A stretch of DNA of 64,000 nucleotides. Source: Alnus glutinosa (lineage: Eukaryota; Streptophyta; Magnoliopsida; Fagales; Betulaceae). The position numbers and the translations under genes were made by a program. Each line of letters opens with the position of its first letter. Position 1 is the stretch's first letter. Below the pieces are notes generated by a model that did not search any database, was not told the DNA's origin, and saw only the letters and a program-made list of their open reading frames with translations. Where the stretch lies: positions 43,202,654 to 43,266,653 of the forward strand of contig NC_084886.1 in the NCBI RefSeq assembly GCF_958979055.1. Direction: 5' to 3'. Positions 48,820 to 62,021 of the stretch are shown in pieces.

Positions 48820-51800
48820 CGAATTCTCAGTGTATGTTCAACCTTTTTTATAATACAATTTTGTAGATAAATTGTGGTCAATTTTATATATAATCCTGGA
48901 GTTGAGATTTAATTATCTCCTACCTTTCTTACATTATGTTCATTATTGATGCAGGTAACCTTGAAGCCGTTGGCTTGCATGGGGCCATGAAGAACACCAC
49001 CACTGTACTCAACCCTCCAAGAATTGGAATCCAATGCCAAAAAGTAGTACTCCTTGTAGCAGGAATCTTCGAGACTTCCATTGCGACGGTTGCTGCTTGT
49101 TCATGTTAATTGGGTGCTATCCTACCTGAGCTTTTTCTTCTACCCACTTCTTCATCCGATCTATTTTTTTTTTTTTTTTTTTTTTTCTGTCTTCTTGACC
49201 TTGTAAGACCTTTTCTTGATCTTGTAAGACCTCGTACCGTGTCTGCTGTCTTTGTTTTCCAATTTCCTACCATCTCTGTATCGAAATTCACTGATGCAGA
49301 GTTTTGTCGTTGTACTTTCCCGTTTCCACCCAACTCATCTTCTCCTTCCTTGTCTATCCCTCCTGAGCTGTTTGAAATTAGCTTGTCATGCGTATATGTG
49401 TATCTCTCCTCAGAAAGTGTCCCATAGAAGACTTGATCAGATCAGCCTCTAGCTTATAAGAGCTCATGCAAGCAATGGAGACCTCGATTACAATATGGGT
49501 TTCTCTTTTCACATGTAAATTTAGAAGGGATTGAAGAAATTAAATGGTAACAGTGATCCATGAGGTTGAGTTGTAAAAGAAGCTAGAATATTAATAAAAA
49601 TATTCCCACCTTGTTTTTATTCAGAATAAATACACACTGAAATTATTTGTTCCTTATTCTGTTGAGGCCATCAATTTCAATTTGTATTATTGTCTGCATA
49701 AATATGCTGTTGCAGGCATCAGTTTCGTTGTTTTATATGTTGTTGGGTGAGAAAGTGAGGAAAAGAATAAATGTTCTCTCAGATCTGTGGAAGAGTTTCC
49801 CTCGTGACTGCTCTTATATGTACAAAATATCCACTGTATTATTGGAGCTGGCTCTATCTCTTTCTCTCTCCAAAAGACTTTTGTACTAAGAAAGTCGTTC
49901 ATGGAAAAGCTGATTACCCCTTGATGTGATCACAAGTCTTCTTTCCACAACCTCATAAATGTGGTGAGCTCAGGGAGAAGGGGAAAGAGAATACAAATAA
50001 AAAATCCCAAAAAAAGTAAGTGAGATAGAGAGAGAGAAGTAGGCACCGTTTGGCAAACCACTCAAATTTTTTTCCCTTTTTAAAAAGTCAAATTATAATA
50101 TTCTTATTTTTTATATCACATTAATTTATTTTTATTACTATTTAGATTTTAAAAAGAATCTATTAAAAACCTTTTTTTTTTTTTTAATCACATCAATCAC
50201 ATCTTACTGTTATTTAAACAAAAATTTTACTACAAAATTATTTACTAGACATATCCTACGTAAATCCCCCAATCTCAGGAAAAAAAAAATCCCCAATCTC
50301 TCTTTATATGATTGATTTGTTTCTTCTTTAAAGCAAAGACAAAGTAGGATAAACTGAAGAAATCCAATTTGGCAGTTCATGCGTCCCAAGCCTTTGATCG
50401 ATCTGTATTTTGTTGCAATGGTTATGATAATTAATTAGCCGTTAGTCAAAGCATTATACAGTTTAAAAGCATGTTTAAAATTGCGTTAAAGAGCTAAAAA
50501 CTCATATTTAGTACGCAAAAAGCTGTGCCAAGTAAAAATTGATATGTTTGATAAAAAAAACTTTAGACTTTTTGCTTGAAAAATAGCTCAAAATTACGTT
50601 TTGGAGAAGCTTTTTGAAAATGAAGCTTCTTTTAAAAAGCTCTTTCAAACCTTTTTTTAAGACAAACTATATCTTCCGAGGCAATCCTCGCTAAATTTAA
50701 GGTGATACTAGTTAACAAAGCATTTCTCAATATATGTTGAAACTTAAATTAGAATGAATATATATATGATGCTTTATTTTCATGCTAGTGCTATGCTGAA
50801 GAACCTAAACCAATTAATCCTTTGATCTTCATTAATTTTCCTGGCAAGTGGCATTTTTTGATGCGTGAAAAACGGATTAATTGGCTTTAGTGTCGGAAAA
50901 AAGAAGAAGAAGAAGCTATATATATATATATATATTGTTAACGGTCCGAATTTGACAAGTAAAAAAATCACAGCACATATGATCATATATATGATTTTTT
51001 TTACGGCACCTTAAGTCAAATGGGCGGTGTGAAAATGATGCAATTCCTTACCCTTTTTTCAGAAGAAGAAGAAGCAACCACATGGCTGCGGAGAAGCAAT
51101 TGGATTAGGAATTTAGGGTAGACTATAGCCTTGAGAGGTGTGGGTGAATAATTCACCAAGCTTCGAAAAGGATAGATCGAGATAGCGACCTACCTCACAC
51201 CAAAGGTAACATGATAAACCATCATTCAAATGAAATTTGTTTTTCTTTTTGCCCCGTTTTCAACTTTGCATGATTATTGATCAAGATTCTCATGCTAAAC
51301 ACAGGACATGCATGTCAACATCATAAACAAAATTTCCTGATTCAAACCATATTACGACCGATCATAATTAACATTTGCTACCCCCTAGATGCTTTTGTCA
51401 AATCATTAATTTAGTTAGTTTTGAAATATAATATTTCATTTCAAAAATTCAAAAAAAAAAAATGATTTAACGTATAATATATACATTTTTCATAAAATTT
51501 CGAGGCTTCAAATTAACTCTAACATGTCGTGTAGATTTTTTTAATTATAGACCGTTAAGAAAACTGCAAGACATCTCTCCGGTCTAATAACCCTATTTGG
51601 AAAGAAATGTAACGTATTCGCTACTGAGTTTGATTGAGTTTATTTTAATAATTAAACTTTGGAGTAAATTAATGAGGAAGTACTAATTGGACTGCTTTAG
51701 TGAGTATGCAAATTAATATCACCCACTAATGTTAATCATGGTCCATGGTCATTTCTTATGAAAGATATATATTACATATAAATTAGAGGCAAGCAGTTAC

Positions 51801-53210
51801 ATTGAACAGTCAAAAGTAGTTCTAGCTAGCTAAGATGAAGACCAATTGGGTTAATTACTACGTACTATATATATATTGAGTATAAAAAAACAGTCAAGAG
51901 TGGTGAATTCTATCACAAAATGATGATGTCCACAAGTGGGCATTGAAAAGCTCAATGCCTTTAGCTTGTCTGCGACTTATTTACCTCTCTCTCTCTCTCT
52001 CACACACACATTTGGGTTAGGTATCTCATGCATAGGGCCCATATATGTCAAACCCTTTTCCATCTTTAGGTAACATGCTAACATGGCTCTTTCATGAGGT
52101 TTTTACTTTTGCTCCAATGATTCCTTTCAAGACCCTTGGAAAGGAGGGGAATTACCTCTCAATAATTAATGCCTCGATGGAAATATTCAGGCCAATAAAT
52201 TTGTTGGTAAAATGTGAATCATGGTCAGGTTGTAAGTTTAAAATTGTATTTTCGGAATGAAAAGGTTTTCCACTGTTCCTTCATGTGCGAATCAACGAAA
52301 AAGCATCCCTATTGATCAATGAGATAATACTCTTTATGAAGACAGTTTAGATATAATATTATTATTATTTTTTGCTTTTTTCCTCTTTATTTATTCATTT
52401 AATTAGCCGATGTAACACTTACTATGTCTCGATTCTCTTACATGATGATCTACTCTCGAGGATCATAATTTTCTGTTATTCTTTATTTAAAGAAGAGAGA
52501 GCAAGAAGGGATCTGTGTCCCTTTAGACTGAAATTTTTGATCTTCAATTGAAATGAATTAAAGATGTGAAATTACAAAAATAATCCTAGTTATAATTGAC
52601 CGTCTCCTCTCCAGTTAAAAATCAACTAAAAAAATTATGTTGCTATTCCGAAAGGCACTGTACCCAATTTGCGAGGGTGCCACATTGCAAACCATGACCC
52701 CATTTGTATCATGTACGTAAATTAAGCTTTCAAGTGTTAGAATAATTAATTAAAAACAAAATTACTATGAGATTAGGAATTCAAAAACGAAAATTGAAAT
52801 AAATTAATAAACAAATATGAGTAGGCAATTTGGTAGTAGTCACCCTTAATTCCTAGCTTATAGATGCTTAATTTAGGGACAATTGTGGTAGTCATCAGTC
52901 TGTCGCAATCTTACTCAGGGTACGTACGGTCAACAATAATTACGTACAAGTTTTAATTGAAGTTTAATTAACATAATTTTCATGCAAAACATAACATGGA
53001 CAAGCTAGCCTGGTTAATGGTTATTTAGTTTGATTCCAATCAGCAGACCAGAAATAGATTCGATCTACTTCAAAAACTCTTTGTCCAAATCTTGATTGAT
53101 AGATGCTGAACAAGACCATCGTGACAACACTTCAGAGGTGCATGCATGTCAGGCTCGATAAGATTGAATTGTCAATTTGTAATAATGGTGAGGCCGGTCT
53201 CAAACTGTTT
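48820..53210. other. Gene-free spacer
   Basis: Short frames here (49110-49427, 49647-49889, 52045-52260) show no domain or family resemblance. Two MITE-like remnants rich in TTTTTAAAAA and AAAGCTTTTT words lie at 50040-50240 and 50460-50660. A (TC)n/(AC)n tract lies at 51986-52009 and poly-T tracts at 49167-49187 and 50171-50184. Confidence 0.45.
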
Positions 53211-53268
53211 TTTTATATATTGACGATCACCAAATAACTCCCGCCATTAATAAGCTTTGATGACTTTT

Positions 53269-53298
53269 CCGGCACCGGCACCGGCACCGGCACCGGCG
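53269..53298. repeat. (CCGGCA)n hexanucleotide microsatellite
   Basis: About five copies of the unit CCGGCA lie in an otherwise AT-rich region. The minus-strand frame reads it as alternating Val-Pro, which is not evidence for a gene. Confidence 0.8.
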
Positions 53299-53299
53299 C

Positions 53300-54236
53300 A
53301 GATAACACCAACGATCTTGTCTCGACTCCACCTCGTCTTTGTAGTAGAAAGGAGACTCGTCCAGAGCTACTTCTACTTCTACTGAGGCCTAGGCGGTAGG
53401 TCTCCAGACCTACAGTCATATGTGAAAATCCAAGGTTGCCCATCAGTGTTTCAGCCGTTTCAGTCTAGTGCTAATAATTTTTATCACAACCAACAAGACC
53501 AATACAAAATTAAAAGATTAGATTTGAGGAGTATGACCATTTTAATTAAATAAATTTGATTATAGTTGACCTATATATAGTCTTATACACATATATACTT
53601 TGACACGAACTGAATTTGTGAACCCGATACAAACCCAATACAAAATTAGAGGATTATGGTTTAAGAGGTTAGACCCGTTTAATTAAATGAGCTTGGTTAG
53701 AATTGACTTATATAATCTTATACCCACTCTTCGACATGACTCAAATCCGACATGCGAACATGAATTGTTGCCCCTACTTATTTGATAACTGAGTTTCGAA
53801 CACGAATTGTCGTCTCTACTTATTGATAATTGAGTTTATCTATCAACTTAAATCAATGTAAGCTTAGTTTGCTTATATATATATTTTTTTTTCAGAAAAT
53901 CAATTTCTACATTTTGCATGTAGATGGTATAGCTGAAAAATGAAAATTATTAGTTAAAGAACAAAATTTGTCATGATAAAAAGAAAATTGCATTCAAACA
54001 TACAAAAGAGGTTTATGAATTATGATGTTGGGCATTTTCACGTTAGAAAGGGCAGCTTACAGTTGGGCATGCCAGTGCCTCTTCTGTTTGGGTTGGGCTG
54101 GATAGAATGGGCCGGGCTTGCATTAATCGAATTTGCTTCAAAACCTTCTGAAGCGTGCTGAACCCGAGCTGGATAGAAACTCACCTCAACATTCTGATAA
54201 TTTGAATTTGGATGCAAGCCCCCCTTCCCCATCTTT

Positions 54237-54331
<95 letters not shown>

Positions 54332-56400
54332 CAGGCTTTCTTTAGATTCACAGCCATTTCCAATTCTAACTAATAAACAAACAGAAGCCCATTCTACATA
54401 TGATCAAGGTGCTCATTATTTAGGTGTCGATCAGTTTCCAAATTGCTTAAACACAAGCCATAAATTTCTAAATAATGGTTAATGTGGTTTTCGTGGTTAT
54501 CGATCAAAATATTTTTTGAGTTTTAGAAAGTGATAAAATTGGTCTAGCTCCTAGACTTTTTGAATTTGTGGGATTAGACCTTTCGTCCATGTTTGGTCGG
54601 ACCCGTGTCATATCAACATATTCTTAATATATATACAAAAAAAAAAAAAAAAAAAAACGAAGAATGAAGGTTGGGCAATAGGAAAAATTCCCTTCAACAT
54701 GTGGTACGTACTGGTGGAGTTCTCCAACAACCCACTTCTACCCTGCGTAAAAGGGGAGTTCCTCCCCCATGCTAAAATGGGTTGCAAAAGACCCTTCCAC
54801 CCTACGATCCACCATATAACACAGGCGAGGGTTGGTTGCGGGGAAGCCACCACCCCTACGACCACCTCTGCAAGGTGGGGGTGGGTGGTTGATAACCCCA
54901 TGCACCACCACTTGTAGAGTGGATTTATCCTACCGCCACCTATTTCTACCTCTTTTTATTGTTTTAGAGAACATGTTGCTATGACAAAGATGTCACACGC
55001 GTGGCAACATTTAATAGGTTTTTGGTGATTTATTTACTTATTATTATTATTATTTTTTTTGTATAGAAATGTTAAACAGCCTTGACAGTTGATGCATGGG
55101 CATAATGACTAATCTTATGAACTCAGAAAAAGACCAATTTTTCCACTTTCTAAAACTACTAAAAAGCTTGTTTTCATAAACATGAACGCAAACCATTTTT
55201 AGATTTAACCCATTTCTATATATATATATATATATTTGATAGAGAACAACCAAGCCACACGAATTAATGCATGCATATATTGCGTCTTCATGATCTCTGT
55301 TCTAACGTCATAGTTTTCAAAAATTATTATATGACTAAACGAAGATGTGGAACTGTTCATCGTGATGTGGCTCTTGGTTCCTTTGATGGGTCGTCGATTA
55401 AATTAATCACGTTTAATATAATACAAGTTGGAAAAAAAACCTCCCAACTGTCAACCCTACCCAGGAGACCATTTCATTCTATCAATTCTCTCATTTTCCA
55501 GGTTTCATTCCGATAGGACTCCCTAACTCATCCTACTCAACCCCAAATTTGATAATCAGATGCTTCGTCAATAAAATATACGAGCAGCTAATAGGATTCG
55601 ATCTTTCATCATATTTCTGCGAATCTTCGTCGATATGGCTTATAAACGTCGTTTTCTTTAGCGTTTCATTGGTTAATTAGTATTAGAACAAGTGCGTGTA
55701 TCTGCATTATATATGCAGAAATGGTGCCCGTCGTTGTGGTCTTGACAATTTTATATTAATTAGAGATTGTGGGGATGAATATTACCCTTTTGAATTTAAA
55801 TTTAAATTAATATCCCATCCTTTTCAGCCAATATACGTATAAAAATCGATCTATTCATGAGGAAAACAAGGTTCTTTTTGGAGCTTCAGGCTTCAGCTAT
55901 CTATCTATATATGGACTTCTTCCTAGCTGCAATGGTTTTCTTTTCTCTTTTTGGGATGAGAATCATGGAGAACCATTGCTTAAAAAAGATTTTGACTTGC
56001 CTTCATTTTTTTAATAAAAATTCTTAAATTATCTGGTAATTGGGCTGATCAGATATATATATATATATATAAGAGAATATATATATATAGGCTTATAATT
56101 TTATAAAGCAAGTGTCGTTTTTAACATGGATCTCGTCTACTAGGTGGGATTGTGTTTTACAGATTTTCTAATATTGAATAGACGGACCGATAAGAGACCC
56201 GGGACAGCTAGCAGCTGGTCTGACGTGAAATTCAATTTCATATGAAAAAATCTGGCCGTACAGAAACTCAATAGTGCATTGAAGAAAATCTCTGACCCCG
56301 TAGCAACATTAACACAGCTATTTAATTACGATATTCTTTTCTTCAATTTATGTGTGCCACTGACATCACAATTTCACATGCAATTGTGAAGTGTACAGAT
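53300..56400. other. Gene-free spacer with long (AT)n and a GC-rich tract
   Basis: The (AT)n run at 54239-54329 is about 91 bp. At 54640-54950 there is a GC-rich segment (GGGTTGGTTGCGGGGAAGCC and GGTGGGGGTGGGTGG) with transposon-like composition, preceded by an A-run. Smaller AT runs lie at 55218-55234 and 56054-56089. No coding region is supported. Confidence 0.5.
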
Positions 56401-56419
56401 CATCAACACCAGATCGGCA

Positions 56420-57050
56420 ATGAATTAAGTTGTTTATTGTTTGATATTTAATGGACAGTTTCATGTCAGCGAGCAGACACTTGGACTCCATCTGTTCACA
56501 CAGATAGGACTCGATTTGTTCAAAAAACAGAATAGGACTTGAATTGCCCCCTTACACAGGACTTGGGTTCCTTCCATCTGTTCACGCAGTCTAATCCATC
56601 TACTCAGACAGTCTAAGCAGGTAGAACTCGATATGTTCGAACAGAATAATTCTGAATGCATGCCCTCTTACACAACTGTGGATTGCCATCATGAACGGAA
56701 TAAGACATGAATGCCCTCTTATTACCAACCAAAGAGATAATAATATGATATTTCAGATCTTTTGCAATAAATTAAAGTTGGTTGTTGTATAATTTAATGG
56801 ACATGCAGTTTCATGTGAGCGGACAGTTGGGATCCATCTGCATGCTCAAACAGTCTAAGCAGGCAGGACCAATATGTTCGAGCATAATAGGAGTGAACGC
56901 CCTCTTACCCCAACAAATAAAAGTTACACGATTCAAATCTCGTGCAATAAAATTGGTTATTTTTTTGATTTAATGGACAATTTTATGTGAACGGTCTACG
57001 CATGCAGGTAGGACTCGATTTGTTAAAAAATAATAAGATTTGTTAGTACA
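56420..57050. repeat. Three degenerate tandem units
   Basis: The phrase GTTG(G)TT...TTTAATGGACA...TTTCATGTGAGCGG-like, then CAGGTAGGACTCGAT and TGTTCGA, recurs three times. The copies start near 56430, 56775 and 56955. The units are of unequal length and decayed. No coding function is seen. Confidence 0.55.
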
Positions 57051-57300
57051 ATTTTCAGTATGATGATGTGTCATTTCGGAATGGGCACTCTTTGCTACTT
57101 ACAAGAAGAAAATATTAAACACAGGAGGTGATCAGATGAGTCTCACTCTAATGCCTAAATCAAATTCTTGTAAACAAAATACAGGAATAGGAAAGCACAA
57201 GAAAAAATAGAGAGATTTGATACATGAAGTCATGACTTATTTATAGACATGTAGTTTTGCTGCACTGGAAATTAATGTTCTGATTAGAGTTCAATTAAGA

Positions 57301-57329
57301 CTCTAATCCCATATCGTGTGGGATTAGAG
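57301..57329. repeat. 29-bp near-perfect palindrome, copy 1
   Basis: The arms are CTCTAATCCCATAT and GTGTGGGATTAGAG around a short centre. All but about three positions pair. Confidence 0.85.
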
Positions 57330-57391
57330 CTTATCCCTTGATCAAGAGTCATGTTCAGCTAGGACTACTCTTTAACTGAGTTCAAACAAAT

Positions 57392-57420
57392 CTCTTATCC
57401 CATATCATGTGGGATAAGAG
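57392..57420. repeat. 29-bp near-perfect palindrome, copy 2
   Basis: The arms are CTCTTATCCCATAT and ATGTGGGATAAGAG. It differs from copy 1 by an A-to-T change in the left arm that is matched by a compensating T-to-A change in the right arm, plus one change at the centre. Confidence 0.85.
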
Positions 57421-58678
57421 GCAATCTCGGAACATTCCGGATTGAGATCTTCGATCGCCTTGTCAAGGATTAGTGATCAGATCTTCCCCACAAATCCCTA
57501 CTATAATATCGCGATTAGAATCTCAACATATTCCATCACAATCACCTCGTGGTAATCCCCAGAAATTCAATCCCGAGACTATCTAGATATGGGCATTCCG
57601 TTTAAATTCTTCTCATATTCTCGGGACACTGATGTCGATCCCTATGTTTATCCCCTATTCTGCCTATCGAGGGATATTCATAAGTTTTTTTAAGGAGCAT
57701 TCGAAGTGTTTCCAATCCAAGGTCTCTCTCAGCCAAATCCGGCACATTTATAACTGTCCGAATTTTCACAGGCCTCTAACGAAATTTGACTTTCTGCTAG
57801 AGTTGACGGACCAGAGGGGCCCACAAGCCCAGTCATAAACTTGTATGAACTTTGAGAATAATAATTTTTCCAACAAATTGAATGCCCTCTTACACAAGAC
57901 TGTTAGATTAGCAAAAATACAATGAGAAAGGAAAATTTGTAAAGTAATTTTGGATTGGAAAATAAGATTAACGTCAGCAACAGTAGTTGGACCACCGAAA
58001 ATAAGAGATTGACGGCAGACACCATGATAGGTACGGACGGTGATTGTTTGCATTTAGACATGCTTTAATCAGCGTCATCTGTCAACCTTTAGATCGATCA
58101 ACGTGAATACGTACGATTGTTCCCTCAATATCTTGGTTGGGCCTTGAATCTTGATCTGGCATATACATACGTACAGGGGTGGAGCTACTCTTCAGTTTGG
58201 GGGGCCGGCCAAAGGGTTTCACATAAACAAAAAAAAAAAAAAAAAAATTATCCTTTACTTATTTTTTCTTAGTTTTGATCCCCCAATTTTTTTTATTTTC
58301 TTTTTTTTTTTTTTTTTTTTTTTTTCATTTTAACCCCTTCAAAGTTTAAAACTTAGCTCTGCTCCTGCATACGTACACGAATAATAGAGTACGTACAAAG
58401 CACGCAGATCATTTTCAATGCTACTTTATTATTATTTGACAAATAATACACATTAAAAATTATTATTAAATTTTAAATAAGTTAATTTATATAATTCACA
58501 TCAATAATAATTTTTACAATTAACTTAGAGAAGATTTGGGTACTAAAGATCGAGTAGCCTCTAAGGAGTGGTAGAGGGGTAAAGGGCACAACAGTCACAC
58601 GATATATATTATGTGGCTTAATATTGGTAGTTATTGATAATTTGACAAGTCCAGGCAAAATGTTTTTTTTTTTTTTTA

Positions 58679-58862
58679 GAAATGATCCATACACTTATTT
58701 CTCACAACAGTCCCACAACAAGCTGATGTGGCTGGTAGTATTTTATTATTTTTTTACAAAAAAAAAAGAAAACAAAAGAAAACAAAAAAAATAATAAAAT
58801 ATTACCAGCCACATCAACTTGTTGTGGGGTTGTTATGAGAAATGAATGTAGGGAATCATTTC
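58679..58862. repeat. Long inverted repeat (MITE-like hairpin)
   Basis: The left arm 58679-58755 (GAAATGATCC ... CAAGCTGATGTGGCTGGTA ... TTTTATTATT) pairs with the right arm 58784-58862 (AATAATAAAAT ... TACCAGCCACATCAACTTG ... GAATCATTTC). The stem is about 77 bp with few mismatches and the loop is about 28 bp of A-rich sequence. Both flanks are poly-T, which may mask a target duplication. Confidence 0.85.
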
Positions 58863-58869
58863 TTTTTTT

Positions 58870-59027
58870 TTTTTAACGACTAAATAATATAGACATGTGT
58901 CAATATATAATTGGTTTTGACATGTCACGTTAATAAATTTTGTCACTTTTTGTAACAATAATTACCTATTTATTTTGTTTGCATATTTTAGAGTGTTCAA
59001 TCAAATTAATTAACTTCAGAAATTAAG

Positions 59028-59077
<50 letters not shown>

Positions 59078-59368
59078 CTCAACAAAACTATAGGGATTAT
59101 TTTATTTTATTTTTTCTGGCAGAAATTAGAGCTAACCGATAAATATCAATTGATTGATCGACGACAGTTCTTAATAATATGATAAAAACTATATATGTAG
59201 ATAACTATCGCTTTTGAGGTTTCAATTATTGTGTGTGTAGCATTATAAAAATGATCGCATCTTTGTCTGACGTATTGTTACTGCGTTGGACTTTGGGCTC
59301 ATGGCTGCCACTGCTGAGAGAGACCTTCGTCTGTGGAGACAATTTTTGCCAATAATAAATCTTTATTT

Positions 59369-59464
<96 letters not shown>

Positions 59465-59890
59465 TGTGGTGTGCTTCTTTGAGAGAGACCGTGAGCCTTG
59501 TTCCAGGATGGTGATCCATTAATCTTCTTAATTATAATTAGGCCACCATTATCACGGAGCCCTCAAGTAAAAATAATAGTTTAAAAACTGCTACCTAAGT
59601 GGGTTAATTAATTAGATGAAACAAATGAATAGACCAAATAGAAATGTGAAATGATAATATGCAAACAACAGTTAATACTGTTGTTGTGTGATCGAGTCTA
59701 TGATTATCCATGGAAGAATTGACTTGGAGTGGCTCCGAACGAATAAAAGCACGTCCTTTCATTTCTGATTTAATTAGTCGGTCGTTGCCATCGAAGTGTG
59801 TGTATATGCCGTGGAGTGCATGGGAATGCAAACCCTTCTTCTATTGGAGGCAACGACCCAACTTTATTTCCGAAAGTTATCTAAATCTAC
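58870..59890. other. Gene-free spacer with two long (AT)n microsatellites
   Basis: Dinucleotide runs lie at 59029-59076 (about 48 bp) and 59371-59460 (about 90 bp). A frame at 59710-59907 has a reasonable amino-acid mix but no similarity I recognise. Confidence 0.5.
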
Positions 59891-59892
59891 TT

Positions 59893-61020
59893 TTGGTAGG
59901 AGATTAGGTAGGTGTTCCTGGTCATTGTCGTGCTGTTTAGTCTTTCTTTCTTTCTTTCTTTCTTCTTCTTTTTTTTTTTTTTTGGTATTTCTTTAATTCA
60001 TTTACTTGAATGCAGGTTCGATCAATCACTCAAAACGTTGATACTACAGGCTATTGCATTTTGTTAAGTGATTTTGTTGTCTCTTGTTGCAGAAAGAAAC
60101 AATTATAATTAATTTGTTGTTGTTTGGATGAGTACTAAGCTAAGTACCATGTATTTGTTGACATCACTGTCGAGCTACACTCACTCTGCTAGTTCAGCCA
60201 AAACAGATACATGCAGGTGCCTCGATCTGAGGCATCTAATTCGATCTTTTTATATTTTGCGATAATAATAAAAATATTCAAACTGCCCATTATGTCTTTA
60301 ATAAATACTCAAGCACATTAAGCTCGGCCGCCATTCACTTAATTATTTAAATATATAAATTTAATCATTTAATTAGTTAATCAATACTTTAACAATTATT
60401 CTTACATGTTAATTCAAATTCTTTTTTAATATGTAAAATGATGGACATGATTCAAACTAACAAACTCTAGTTTTGATATTATGTTAAATTACCACTTATT
60501 CGAAAAACGTAATTTAATATGAAAAAAAAAAATTGTAAATTTAATGAATACTTTAATATTTTGACTGATGTATTCACTGATGCACATTCACCTGAACGTT
60601 TTCGTGACCTAACTTGTTTTCAAATTCAAGCTGGCTTCCACATTACCGTCTTGAATTTGATGGAATATATGTTAGAATATCTTTTGGATACTTACCTTAT
60701 TAGCCTAATATCAAATTTTGATTGGTGAGATTACTTGTCATTCGAAGACCATATTGATATTTGGCGGGACGAAGCCATCAATTACTATGGATAGGAGATT
60801 AATTAGGTGTTCATGGTCATTCTCGTGCTTGGTCTTTCTTTCATTTTTCTGGTCTTTCTTTAATTGATATTTGGCAGGGACGAAGCCATCAATTACTATG
60901 GATAGTCATAGGAGATTAGGTGTTCGTGGTCATTCTCGTGCTTAGTCTTTCTTTCTTTTTTCTGGTCTTTCTTTAATTCATTTACTTCAATCTGATTAAC
61001 GCACTCAAAACGTAGATTTA
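59893..61020 (+). repeat. Three copies of a GGAGATTAGGTAGGTGTTC...TTTAATTCATTTAC segment
   Basis: Copies are at about 59893-60042, 60757-60868 and 60877-61018. The last two are adjacent and both start with GACGAAGCCATCAATTACTA. All share GGTGTTC(C/A/G)TGGTCATT(G/C)TCGTGCT and a TCTTTCTTT tract; copies 1 and 3 also share CACTCAAAACGT. The space between copies 1 and 2 (60043-60756) is AT-rich with no gene. Confidence 0.65.
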
Positions 61021-61029
61021 ATTGCAAGC

Positions 61030-61988
61030 CTCAATTGGACATCCACCCTGCATCTATTAATACATTTCGTGAAGTAGCCTCTGCTGCTCTTTTAACTTTT
61101 TAGTTGACTTCATTTTTTGGTTGTGAAAATTTACTTTTGAAGGGATGCTCTACTTGTTATTCTTGTTATCAACAATATATCATATGTACCCTCTTCTTAT
61201 TTTTTGCTAATTGTATTTCAGATATTAGTTTAGTTTATCTTTTTTTCATAGGTAAGTGGGCCGCTTCCAATTATGTTTTTGGAAGCATTCTCATAGAATT
61301 TCTTATCTTCTCTTTCATTTGAGAAATGTTAGAGCATCTACTGTGGTCCTTCTTGAATCGTTCTGTACTAACTTAGCATCCTTTTTAAAATCTTTTTTTT
61401 TAAAAAAACTTATAACTAATTCTCTCTTTATTTTTTTTTTCTTCTGTGTAAAGTCCGTATAGAAAAACCATAATAAATACTCTAACATTACTCCTTCTAT
61501 TAGGATAAGAAGCGAAAAAAAAAAAATAAAAATACACCCTTATAACTTTTCTCTCATATTTAATTAAAAAAAAAAAAAAAAAATTGTGACCGACAAAGAA
61601 TTAATACATGTGATTTTTGTTACGAAAAGACAGAAACATCAAACTTCGAAGGGCGGTCTATACTTTTTGCCTTTGAGATGTGAGATGAAGTTGGTATCTA
61701 GAAATATGATGAGCCCCCAACGAAGCTTGACTTTGGTGCCTACACGTGGGGGATGCGGTTCCACTATAGACCGTGTAGAATGCAAGGGCAGCTCGTAGGC
61801 TTTCACCATAATCGAAAAGATATATAAAAAAGGCTGACAGTTAATTGATTGCTGGAGTAGCTTTTTGTTAATTTGTAGATATATACAAGCCTCTGATTTT
61901 TTTTTTGGCTTTTCAATCTTTTTGGACGAATTAATTTGGGGTTTATGATTAATGAATTTTGGTATGTTTTGATAAACAATAAGTGATC

Positions 61989-62021
<33 letters not shown>

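Larger units (their letters stand above)
57060..58670. other. Gene-free spacer containing two related palindromes
   Basis: The stretch 57060-57640 may be part of an LTR or other element. It carries the two palindromes annotated separately. Frames at 57632-57838 and 57766-58053 match nothing recognised. T- and A-runs lie at 58230-58247 and 58301-58325. Confidence 0.4.

Noticed and set aside
57766..58053. 95-residue minus-strand frame
   Set aside because: No family resemblance, and it begins and ends in AT-rich spacer without splice or promoter signals.
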